Assembly (NCBI GenBank): GCA_015489365.1 | Contig: WFZW01000065.1 | Coordinates: 1-42,339, forward strand | Length of the DNA stretch: 42,339 nt | Direction: 5' to 3' | DNA from: Deltaproteobacteria bacterium | Lineage (GTDB): Bacteria; Desulfobacterota; Dissulfuribacteria; Dissulfuribacterales; QOAL01 | Shown here: positions 20,326 to 28,863 of the stretch, one piece after another | How the letters are laid out: every line of letters begins with the position of its first letter | Numbering within the stretch: position 1 is the stretch's first letter | Program-made: the position numbers and the translations under genes | The notes under the pieces: generated by a model | The model's database searches: none | What the model was told of the DNA's origin: nothing | The model's input: the letters and a program-made list of their open reading frames with translations, nothing else

Positions 20326-21997
20326 GTCGCCATGCCCTTAAAACAGATTTTACCGTGCACAGGGGAATGGTTTCCTCACCGTTTTTCAAGGTCCCTTCAA
20401 AGGGTCCCTTGACCTCCTGTGTAGGTTTCCATGTCATTTTCCGTGTGCCTTCACTTACAGGTTCAGTATCGGACAGGATCGTGATACCTCTTGAACCATC
20501 GTACATGATTGTCACGATCTTACAGGTACAGTTACCATCATTGTTACCTGCTCCGGCTATAAATTCAGGCTTGATCACAGGGAACTCGAATCGTTTCAAG
20601 ACGTCTTCATCGAGAGCAGCCAGTTGACCCTTGAGCAGGGGCCCTATTTTGGACCACGGCCATTTCTTCAGCCCCTTAAGTGGAAAGGCCGAAAGTGAAC
20701 CCAGCTTTCCCTTCATTGACCAGACCGGAGGACCATAGAAACACACCTCCTTGTCAGGAAAGGCAACCTTCTTTCCACCTAGGCTTATCAGCATAATCTT
20801 GTCCCAAGGTGGTGAAAGTGGCCTTTGTTCAGGGGTATCTGTTGGCATATCGAGGGCCGCAGTATCAGGGAGCCCCAGTTTCTTGCCTGTCAATTTAGCC
20901 AGACGTCTTGCCTCCTTTTCCAGGGTGGACCGTATGCCTTCCTGGAACCTGTGAAGCTTCTCCATCCCTGATGTATTTTTCAGGAGGATTTCTACAGGCA
21001 TTATCTTTTCTATGCACGAGACCAATACATCTAGGTGTTCGTCTAGGACGTGAAGGATCTCATCCTCAGAAGGTGAGGAGGCAATCGATTTAGATTCTGG
21101 TTTGGCTGGACCTTGTAGCTGGGTGGCAGTGTAGGGCAGGGATTCCTCTTTTTTATCACTTACAGATCCGGATTCTTGTGGGTTGTCTGGCATAGAAGAA
21201 AGGGAAGGGGGAGCTTGGACCGTATTGTTTCCTTCTCCATGGTTTTTTAGCTCGATATGTATATCCGTGGCCTTGGTGCCTGGGGTCTTTGTGGGTTCTT
21301 CATCTGTCTCCTCGGGCAGTTCCCCTTCCTTGAGTATCTTTTCAAGTTCCAGGGCAGTGGCATTTAACCCATCGGTCAAATCCTGTGGCAGCGCGGCCCT
21401 GTTGGCCTGAGGTAGTACTGACAGCTGTTTCAGGCCTTCGAGGCCCCTTTTTAATACGACTGGACTGCTGGCAGCTATCGTTTCTGGATGGTCTTCCATC
21501 CTGCTCAGGATATCAAGCATTAAGCGGATGAGGTGTCTGGCTTCGGCGATATCCTTGATGACGGGTTCCGTATTTATACCCTTCAAGGTATCGATTGCAG
21601 CCGCTACCTGCTCAGTGGTAATTTCCCATTCCAGTGTCGATAATTGTTGGTCCAGGGTATCGAGCAACGCGGACAGCTCATCCTTTTCTGCGCTGGTATC
21701 GGGTTTTTCCTCGATTTCGGGTTCGAGTTCTAGCTCGAGTTCCAGGAGGTTTTCCTCTACACCTTCTTCCCCCTTGGATTCAGACGACGGGGCTGGTGGT
21801 GCCAAGATGGAGGGTTCGAGATCTAAATCCGCCTCTGGGGTTATTTCATCGGGCGAGTTGTTCTCTGAGACCTCTTTGACCTCATTTGTCAGGGGATCGA
21901 TCTCTATCTTCCTGGAAGGTTTGAATAGATCATCAATGGTATCTTCGATTTCATCAGTAAGGATGTTGGGGTTGAGGGTATCTTTCTCTTCTGTCAT
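20318..21997 (-). CDS. Hypothetical acidic protein, coupled to the ATPase gene
   Basis: ORF overlaps the start of the ATPase gene by 8 nt; preferred start MTEEKDTLNPN at 21997 preceded by AGGGAG; no family recognised. Confidence 0.65.
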   Translation of the reverse strand: MTEEKDTLNPNILTDEIEDTIDDLFKPSRKIEIDPLTNEVKEVSENNSPDEITPEADLDLEPSILAPPAPSSESKGEEGVEENLLELELELEPEIEEKPDTSAEKDELSALLDTLDQQLSTLEWEITTEQVAAAIDTLKGINTEPVIKDIAEARHLIRLMLDILSRMEDHPETIAASSPVVLKRGLEGLKQLSVLPQANRAALPQDLTDGLNATALELEKILKEGELPEETDEEPTKTPGTKATDIHIELKNHGEGNNTVQAPPSLSSMPDNPQESGSVSDKKEESLPYTATQLQGPAKPESKSIASSPSEDEILHVLDEHLDVLVSCIEKIMPVEILLKNTSGMEKLHRFQEGIRSTLEKEARRLAKLTGKKLGLPDTAALDMPTDTPEQRPLSPPWDKIMLISLGGKKVAFPDKEVCFYGPPVWSMKGKLGSLSAFPLKGLKKWPWSKIGPLLKGQLAALDEDVLKRFEFPVIKPEFIAGAGNNDGNCTCKIVTIMYDGSRGITILSDTEPVSEGTRKMTWKPTQEVKGPFEGTLKNGEETIPLCTVKSVLRAWRHD

Positions 21998-22228
21998 AGT
22001 GTTTCTCCCTGAATGAAAAGGGATGACATCTGACCCAGATGAACGAGTCGTCCTTTTTCTTCCTTTTCCGTCCTTGGTCATCTTGTGCCTGTCCATAAAC
22101 GGTCTTTTCGCCTGATCTCGACATCATGGGGAAAATTTTATTCTTTGGGATACTGGCTACATGCCTATGGTAAAATTTTTCAGATGCCTTAACCTCGAGC
22201 GAAAATCCATTTTTCGATAGGCACCAGC

Positions 22229-22843
22229 TTATTTTGCCATCAGGTGCTTTCTGGCCACATGTCGAACCGTCAGTTTACTGATTGCCTTAAGTGTTTCAAA
22301 AACGCCCATGCCCTTGGTGGCTGCTGCCTCGAATGCCATTGTATGTAAGTGACTATTTAGATCCGATTCCAGTTCATCCAACTCCAATGTGGGAATCGGC
22401 GTACTTACGAGATCCCTCTTGTTGTATTGGAGGATGAGCGGGATTTCATTGAAACTTAAATTGTTTTCCATAAGATTTTTTTGTAGGTCCTCAAGGCTTT
22501 CTATGTTTTTCGCCTGCCTGACCCTCAGGGAATCCGCCACGAAAACCAGGCCATCAACTCCCTTGAGGACGAGCTTTCTGGTAGCTTCATAGATTGCCTG
22601 TCCTGGCACTGTATAAAGCTGGATTCGAATGTCGAATCCATTGACCTTCCCAAGATTCAATGGCAAGAGATCAAAAAATAAGGTGCGATCCCCCTTGGTC
22701 TCAATGGTGAGCATCTTGCCCCTGGCACGATCACTCATGGCGTTATATATGTAAAGAAGATTGGTGGTTTTCCCGCACCTGCCCGGTCCATAATAGACAA
22801 TCTTGCAATGGACCTCTTTTTTGCTCAGATCTATGAGGGCCAT
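22229..22843 (-). CDS. mglA: MglA-type small Ras-like GTPase
   Basis: CKIVYYGPGRCGKTTNLLYIY...LYTVPGQAIYEATRKLVLKGVDGLVFVADS...LQYNKRDL. Confidence 0.93.
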   Translation of the reverse strand: MALIDLSKKEVHCKIVYYGPGRCGKTTNLLYIYNAMSDRARGKMLTIETKGDRTLFFDLLPLNLGKVNGFDIRIQLYTVPGQAIYEATRKLVLKGVDGLVFVADSLRVRQAKNIESLEDLQKNLMENNLSFNEIPLILQYNKRDLVSTPIPTLELDELESDLNSHLHTMAFEAAATKGMGVFETLKAISKLTVRHVARKHLMAK

Positions 22844-22845
22844 AG

Positions 22846-23247
22846 CTAGTTGCAGATTCCAAAGACTTGCTCGATGGTTTTGATAAGTTGGGCTACCCTG
22901 ATCCTTACCAATCCCAATGAGACATCATCGCCAAATATGGTAATAAGTATCAGTGCTGAACCGATCCGGGCGAAATGGATACTGTCCTTTTTCCCCTTAT
23001 GAAACAGCAAAGAGAAGTCGTCTTCTCCTATGAGTTTTGCCATCTGAGAGGTGGCTCCGAAGTTTGCTGCTGCTAGGGCTGCCAGGGATGTGGTGTCGAG
23101 ATCATTACGTTTTTTCCCACAACTGGCGACTATGTTCCCAGCTTCATCAATGAGTAAAACCGTATGCACCCCGGCCTTGATCAAGGACTTGTCTATTTGA
23201 ATCTTTGCCTTTTCTAGAACCGGACCTGTAACTACTAAATCAGCCAT
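22846..23247 (-). CDS. mglB: Roadblock/LC7 domain protein (MglB-like)
   Basis: GVHTVLLIDEAGNIVASCGKKRNDLDTTSLAALAAANFGATSQMAKLIGEDDFSLLFHKGKKDSIHFARIGSALILITIFGDDVSLGLVR; 2 nt from mglA. Confidence 0.85.
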   Translation of the reverse strand: MADLVVTGPVLEKAKIQIDKSLIKAGVHTVLLIDEAGNIVASCGKKRNDLDTTSLAALAAANFGATSQMAKLIGEDDFSLLFHKGKKDSIHFARIGSALILITIFGDDVSLGLVRIRVAQLIKTIEQVFGICN

Positions 23248-23332
23248 GATTGATGGTCCCTGCCATGTTCAGGGGATCTTAAACGGGTCAGTAACCCTCT
23301 CCATACCCTGAAAAGTTATTACCTAAACCTTT

Positions 23333-23357
23333 TGCGGCCCGAGCGTTTGAGGCCGCA
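23333..23357 (-). promoter_or_regulatory. GC-rich hairpin upstream of mglB
   Basis: TGCGGCC-CGAGCGTTTGA-GGCCGCA, 7-bp perfect stem. Confidence 0.5.
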
Positions 23358-23639
23358 TCCGGGTCACGAGAACGAATAAATTGTCTTTGTATCCAAGGAA
23401 TAAAGTATATATCTTGGCTTCTGCCCCAGCCTTGAGGCAGGCTTGAAAATTGTCAACACCGTTAGTTTCGTTTTGTGTCCCACCATCGATCTACCCGACT
23501 TATCGGAAAGCTGAGGAAAAAGATAAAAGGGGATACCTCTATTCCCTCAAGTTCGTGACTTTTCCCGCCGATAATATGATAAACGTACGCACCTTACCTG
23601 CCTTTCGATTGGAAGGGGGGATCGGCTGTTCTGTGAATA

Positions 23640-23760
23640 TTTTTTATCCGAAAATGCATTTTTGATTAGCCATGGACACACAAGGACATACATGGACAAA
23701 GGCAAGATGTTCCCAGATATGCATTTTCATACTTCACTGTGTCCGTACTGGGAATGGCAG
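23640..23760 (+). repeat. Family B long repeat, copy upstream of the HDOD gene
   Basis: TTTTTTATCCGAAAATGCATTTTTGATTAGCCATGGACACACAAGGACATACATGGACAAAGGCAAGATGTT; matches 13178-13300. Confidence 0.8.
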
Positions 23761-23761
23761 T

Positions 23762-23818
23762 CATCGTGAAAATACATCTCTTGGATAAGGGCTGTGTATT
23801 CATATTAGGAGGTGCGAT
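23762..23818 (+). repeat. Family A element, 3'-truncated, fused to the family B repeat
   Basis: CATCGTGAAAATACATCTCTTGGATAAGGGCTGTGTATTCATATTAGGAGGTGCG. Confidence 0.75.
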
Positions 23819-23865
23819 ATTGATTGTATTGGTCACATGAGATTGATTGAGGGGGTTGCCATACC

Positions 23866-24717
23866 ATGAGCATATCCATGGCCAAGAGGCTGGATAAGGT
23901 GGAGGATTTGCCATCCTTGCCCCACACCTTACACAAGGTATTGGAGGGACTCGATAGCGTTTCTGCATCTGCTAAGACATTGGAAGGTATAATTCGTGAA
24001 GACCCGGTGCTTACTGCAAAGATACTCAAGATGGCCAATTCCCCTTTTTATGGAATCCAGGGCGAGGTAAGCAGCATAGCAAAGGCGGTTGTAGTCTTAG
24101 GTTTTGAAGAGGTTCGCAGTCTGGTGATAGGACTTTCGCTCACCGGAGCGTTTGGAGGAGACTTGGGGGTGGAAGAATTCGATGCCCAGAGCCTGTGGCT
24201 TCATTCCATCGGTGTTGCCAAAACGGCCCATATGTTGGCGACCCATGTGAATGGATGCGTGCCGGATGAACTGTTTACTGCAGGCATAGTTCATGATCTG
24301 GGGCGTTTTTTGTTGTGCCTGTATTTCCCAAAGGAATACAAGGTGATCCTTGGGCAGAAAAGGCAAAACGGTCTGCCTCTGTTCAAGGTTGAGGAATCCT
24401 GCGGGCTGAGCCATGCCGAGGCAGGGGCATATCTTGCAAAGAAATGGGCTTTGAGCGATATGTTGGTAAACGTGGTTAGGTATCACCACCATCCTGGTAG
24501 TGCGGGTACCTACTCCGTGCCGGCATCAATCGTCTTTTTGGCCGACGAATTGTGCCATAAATTAAAGATCGGCTGGGATGCTAAGGGTGAAATAGGCACG
24601 GTGTTGGTGCCAAAGGCACTGGGACTTGCCCCAGAGATAATAAAAAAGATTGCGCGTAAGATTAAGAAGGAAAAGGAATCCATAGAGGCTAGTTGGAGCA
24701 AGGTCCTGTCTGGATGA
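23866..24717 (+). CDS. HDOD domain protein
   Basis: DLPSLPHTLHKVLEGLDSVSASAKTLEGIIREDPVLTAKILKMANSPFYGIQGEVSSIAKAVVVLGFEEVRSLVIG. Confidence 0.92.
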   Translation: MSISMAKRLDKVEDLPSLPHTLHKVLEGLDSVSASAKTLEGIIREDPVLTAKILKMANSPFYGIQGEVSSIAKAVVVLGFEEVRSLVIGLSLTGAFGGDLGVEEFDAQSLWLHSIGVAKTAHMLATHVNGCVPDELFTAGIVHDLGRFLLCLYFPKEYKVILGQKRQNGLPLFKVEESCGLSHAEAGAYLAKKWALSDMLVNVVRYHHHPGSAGTYSVPASIVFLADELCHKLKIGWDAKGEIGTVLVPKALGLAPEIIKKIARKIKKEKESIEASWSKVLSG

Positions 24718-24813
24718 ATGTAAACATTCGACGTAGCAGGTGTCCCTTTGTTGAAAGGATAGCTGGCAGACGGCCTTGTTTTCACGGTTTAGGTTACAAG
24801 AAAAGGAGCCAGC

Positions 24814-25854
24814 TTGTCCATCGACAAAAATGCACCGATAAAGACCCTAATAGTTGATGATACTGCCTTCATGCGAAAGGCCCTTACTGAAATACTGTCA
24901 GGGCGCAACGGGATAGAGGTAGTGGGGGTAGCACGTCATGGTAAGGAGGCCCTGGAGATCGCCGAATCGCTTGACCCAGACGTTATAACCCTTGACGTGG
25001 ATATGCCTGTGATGGATGGTCTTACCACCATAAAACATTTAATGGTCAGGAAACCAAGACCTGTTGTCATGGTGAGCGGCTTAGCGGATCATGGCAATGT
25101 TACACTTGAAGCCCTCAGGTTAGGTGCGGTGGATTTCTTCCCCAAGCCCTCAGGTACGATTTCCCTTGACATGCATGAATCCGCCCATGGGTTTGCCAAG
25201 GTGGTGGCAAGGGCGTCAACGATAAATCTTGGTGCCATTCAGAGGGCTAGACTCTCACCAAGATGCGATAGCAAGCCTGTAGAAAAACGGCGACCTGAGG
25301 GGCTTCTCGTTCTTATTGCCCAGGAAGGTGCCAGTGCAAGTTTCATACGGCTCATTTTCAATATAGATCCATTGCACCCAATCTCCATAGTTGCCATCCA
25401 GGCAGTGGCATCTGGGGTCCTGTCATCCTTTTGCAACGCGCTAAACAGGATCGTTCCCTGGGAAATTACAATGGGAAACGGCGCGAAATTGCAGACCGGT
25501 ATGTGTTTTCTGGCAGGGGCAAATAGAGGTCTGCGTATTGTGGGCAATGGAGACGGACCAGCCATTGAAACACAAGATGGTGCAGATGCCTACCGTCCGT
25601 TCCTCTCGGAGGCTGTGGGGCTGTTTGGCCATCGCTGCATGATAGCAATCATGGGAGGGGCCGATGCCGTGGCAATGGAAGGACTTTCGAGGATCACAAA
25701 TAGTGGGGCCTCCATACTGGCCTTGTCACCTGATAGTTGTGTCTACGGACGTCTTCCCCGGGCAGCGATAGAGGCGGGTATAGCCAAGAGCGTGTATTCG
25801 GAAAGTGATCTTTGGAGGGAAGTTGACGCATTTGGCAGGAGGCTAGCTAGGTAG
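24814..25854 (+). CDS. Response regulator: receiver + degenerate CheB-like domain (paralog 1)
   Basis: Receiver IKTLIVDDTAFMRKAL...DVITLDVDMPVMDGL; C-terminal CheB-like fold without the triad. TTG start. Confidence 0.85.
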   Translation: MSIDKNAPIKTLIVDDTAFMRKALTEILSGRNGIEVVGVARHGKEALEIAESLDPDVITLDVDMPVMDGLTTIKHLMVRKPRPVVMVSGLADHGNVTLEALRLGAVDFFPKPSGTISLDMHESAHGFAKVVARASTINLGAIQRARLSPRCDSKPVEKRRPEGLLVLIAQEGASASFIRLIFNIDPLHPISIVAIQAVASGVLSSFCNALNRIVPWEITMGNGAKLQTGMCFLAGANRGLRIVGNGDGPAIETQDGADAYRPFLSEAVGLFGHRCMIAIMGGADAVAMEGLSRITNSGASILALSPDSCVYGRLPRAAIEAGIAKSVYSESDLWREVDAFGRRLAR

Positions 25855-25942
25855 CCTTGTTAATCAATGGGTTTTGGCAGGTTATCTGAGCCCTAACTAT
25901 CATGTATTGGCATTATTACCTATACAAAAAGGAAGGAAGGCG

Positions 25943-27016
25943 ATGACTTCTAGTTATGCTACACAGTGTAGCAAGAAAAGGATAAAGGTCCTTGTAGTTG
26001 ATGACTCACCCCTTATGTGCAGGGTGATAAAGGAGGCCCTCAAGGATGATGAACAAATGGAGGTTGTGGGACACGCATTAAACGGGCAAGAGGCCTTGGA
26101 AATACTCTCTGGGGGTGAGGTGGACGTATGCACCCTGGACGTCTATATGCCCGGGATGAATGGGCTTACCGTCTTGAAAAACATAATGATTCGATTCCCG
26201 CTGCCAACACTTATGGTTAGTGCATTTACTGCTGATGGCTCTAGGATCACCTTTGATGCCCTGAGATATGGCGCAGTGGATTTTTTCCAAAAACCAACCA
26301 GACAAAACGGTGGGGATATCCTGAAACAGGCCGCTGTGTTGCAATCGAGGGTAAGGCGCGCTGCAAGAACCCAGGTGGAGGCCGCTCGTTATCTGAGGCT
26401 AAAACCCATATCAGGTCCCGGATCTTCCAATGGCCATGCGGTCTATCCCTCCAGGGACCAGGCCGCCGTGATAATAAACGCTGGGACCGGTGGATATTCA
26501 TCCATTCTATCCCTTTTGCCAAATATGAAGGCCAGGCCCAGGGTACCTTTGATAGTCTCCATGGGAGTACCAGAAACCTGCCTTAATGCATTTCTGGAAT
26601 ATCTTAAGAAATACGTGGTGTTTGACCTGGTAAGGGCAGGCGAGAGGCAGTATCTGGATGCAGGGAAGGCCTACTTTTTGTGCTCAAATGAGGCGGCAAT
26701 CCTGGAGAAGGAAAACGGCAGGTATCTATTGGTGGTAAAGGACCATCAGGACCTGGCCAGCCATGAAGGCGCTATAGATTTGCTTCTGTTTTCAGCCAGT
26801 GAATATCTGGGCGAGGGCACCTTGTCGATATTTCTTTCTGGTGACGGGACCCATGGCCTGAGTGGGGCCAGGGAGGTGATCAGAAACGATGGCACCGTAT
26901 TGGTACAGCGGCCCGAAACCTGTCTTGCTCCGGAACTTCCACAGGCACTAATAAATGAAATCGACAGTGATATCTGTTCACTAAACGAACTTGCGGCCAG
27001 GGCATTTGCCTGGTAA
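25943..27016 (+). CDS. Response regulator: receiver + degenerate CheB-like domain (paralog 2)
   Basis: IKVLVVDDSPLMCRVIKEAL...VCTLDVYMPGMNGL; IINAGTGGYSSI, IFLSGDGTHGLSGAREVIRNDGTVLVQRPETCLAPELPQALI. ATG at 25943 preferred. Confidence 0.85.
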   Translation: MTSSYATQCSKKRIKVLVVDDSPLMCRVIKEALKDDEQMEVVGHALNGQEALEILSGGEVDVCTLDVYMPGMNGLTVLKNIMIRFPLPTLMVSAFTADGSRITFDALRYGAVDFFQKPTRQNGGDILKQAAVLQSRVRRAARTQVEAARYLRLKPISGPGSSNGHAVYPSRDQAAVIINAGTGGYSSILSLLPNMKARPRVPLIVSMGVPETCLNAFLEYLKKYVVFDLVRAGERQYLDAGKAYFLCSNEAAILEKENGRYLLVVKDHQDLASHEGAIDLLLFSASEYLGEGTLSIFLSGDGTHGLSGAREVIRNDGTVLVQRPETCLAPELPQALINEIDSDICSLNELAARAFAW

Positions 27017-27038
27017 CCGGCGATTGAAAGGTATATCC

Positions 27039-28478
27039 ATGGCCTTCGAGCTTGCAAATAACGGATCTCTGGGTGACCCTCTTATTTCAGAGGGCCATCA
27101 AGGAAGTTTTAAAGGTTGGCTTGAAGGTCTTAGTATGCCCGATATCGTTCAGCTGGCATGCCTTGGGGGGAAGGATTACGTCCTCGAAGCTGAAAGTGGT
27201 ACGCGCAAGGGCTTCATATACTTTTCATCTGGAGAGGTGGTACACGCTTCCACGGCATCATTGGAGGGACAGGATGCGTTCTTTGAGATGATGGCATGGG
27301 GTGAGGGAAGCTTTCATCTGGCGCCAGGCAAAACGGATCGGGTATCCATCGAGGTACCTTGGAACTTTCTTTTGATAGAGGCCCTGAGGCGTAGCGATGA
27401 GGACAGCAGTATTGAAGAAGAGCAGGGACCTACAAGGGTCTTGATCGTAGAGGACTCCAACATGGTCACCAAGGCCCTTAACAGGATATTGAAGGAAGAT
27501 CTCGGGGCCGAGGTCATAAAGATCGCAGAAAATGGTAAAGAGGCCCTTGACATCTTGGCAAACGAGACACCAGATCTTGTTACCCTGGATATCAATATGC
27601 CGGTCATGGGAGGAGATCTGACCTTAAAGCATATAATGGTCAAATCTCCTGCACCTGTCGTACTGATTTCAGGATACCGTGCGGAAGATTTTCCTAAGGT
27701 AATGGAATTCTTGCGGCTTGGCGCGGTAGATTTCATTGCAAAACCGGAAATAGGTGAAAACTGGGATGTGGTCAAGGAAAGACTGCGGAAGCTAGTGAAC
27801 CATGCCAAGGGGTTCAAGATCAAAAATATACGTAGGGCAAGACAGCCCAAGTCACCCCGGATAAAGGCAGAACCAGGGCTCCCTGCCGGCGAGCTGGTTA
27901 TACTCGTAGGTGGTGCCGGCGCCTTGCTGGAGATCCAGAAGATAATACCTGTCTTGTGCCAGAGGGTTCAAGGTTCCATAGTTGTATTTCAGGATATGTG
28001 CCACAATATCATATCGTCCTTTTCCTCCTATCTTGATAGGTATGCACGGCATACGGTTTTACCCCTAGGCGAGGGTGCCCCGTTGCTTAGTAATCAATGC
28101 TGGGTCACGGACTGGCAAGGTTCTTGGGAAATAATTTCCGATGACAACGGTGCAGCCATATCCCAGGTCCAGGCCAATAGCAGGCTTATCGATATGGAAA
28201 ATCTACTCATGTCATCGGCGAATATCTTTAGGGAAAAATTGACCGTTGTAATCCTGAGCGGGGCAGATATCGAAATGGAGATAGGGCTTGAGACCGTGAC
28301 CTCCCAGGGTGGCAGGATCCTGTTGCAGCTTCCAGAGACCTGTTTGTGCCCTCAGCCCATGGAAAAGATCAAGGCCATGGAACTTGAGGATGAATGTTTC
28401 GAGCCGGAAGGATTCCAGGATATGTTTTCAGGCCCTGGGCCTCTGGAAGACAGGCATGGCGAGGATAATCATGGCTAG
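27039..28478 (+). CDS. DUF4388-like N-terminus + receiver + degenerate CheB-like domain (paralog 3)
   Basis: GSFKGWLEGLSMPDIVQLACLGGKDYVLEAESGTRKGFIYFSSGEVVHAS; receiver TRVLIVEDSNMVTKAL...LVTLDINMPVMGG; CheB-like tail. Confidence 0.82.
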   Translation: MAFELANNGSLGDPLISEGHQGSFKGWLEGLSMPDIVQLACLGGKDYVLEAESGTRKGFIYFSSGEVVHASTASLEGQDAFFEMMAWGEGSFHLAPGKTDRVSIEVPWNFLLIEALRRSDEDSSIEEEQGPTRVLIVEDSNMVTKALNRILKEDLGAEVIKIAENGKEALDILANETPDLVTLDINMPVMGGDLTLKHIMVKSPAPVVLISGYRAEDFPKVMEFLRLGAVDFIAKPEIGENWDVVKERLRKLVNHAKGFKIKNIRRARQPKSPRIKAEPGLPAGELVILVGGAGALLEIQKIIPVLCQRVQGSIVVFQDMCHNIISSFSSYLDRYARHTVLPLGEGAPLLSNQCWVTDWQGSWEIISDDNGAAISQVQANSRLIDMENLLMSSANIFREKLTVVILSGADIEMEIGLETVTSQGGRILLQLPETCLCPQPMEKIKAMELEDECFEPEGFQDMFSGPGPLEDRHGEDNHG

Positions 28479-28836
28479 GGTATTGGTAGTAGAGGATTCA
28501 AGCTTCATGCGCAAACGGATAGCTAAGGCGTTAACAGATGCTGGTCACGATGTGGTAGGGCAGGCCCGCGATGGGGAAGAAGGTTACAAACTCTATCGAA
28601 AGATTAGGCCAGATGTGGTGGTCACGGACGTTACGATGAGAGGTGTGGATGGAATAGCCGGGGCACGGATGATAAGGGACTATGATCCTGAAGCACTGGT
28701 GATCTTCATGAGCCTCGTAAATGATCCTGCGGTAAGATCTGAGGCCGCAAGGATCGGCGCAGAGGGCTTTCTGGCCAAGGATCAGCATGACAGGTTGATA
28801 GAATTGATAGGTAATTGTTGTCGGAAGGCACGATAG
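28456..28836 (+). CDS. cheY: CheY-like single-domain response regulator
   Basis: MARVLVVEDSSFMRKRIAKALTDAGHDVVGQARDGEEGYKLYRKIRPDVVVTDVTMRGVDGIAG; start 28456 or 28471, overlapping the preceding CDS. Confidence 0.88.
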   Translation: MARIIMARVLVVEDSSFMRKRIAKALTDAGHDVVGQARDGEEGYKLYRKIRPDVVVTDVTMRGVDGIAGARMIRDYDPEALVIFMSLVNDPAVRSEAARIGAEGFLAKDQHDRLIELIGNCCRKAR

Positions 28837-28863
28837 ACATACCAGGATATCCCCGAGGGCGTT

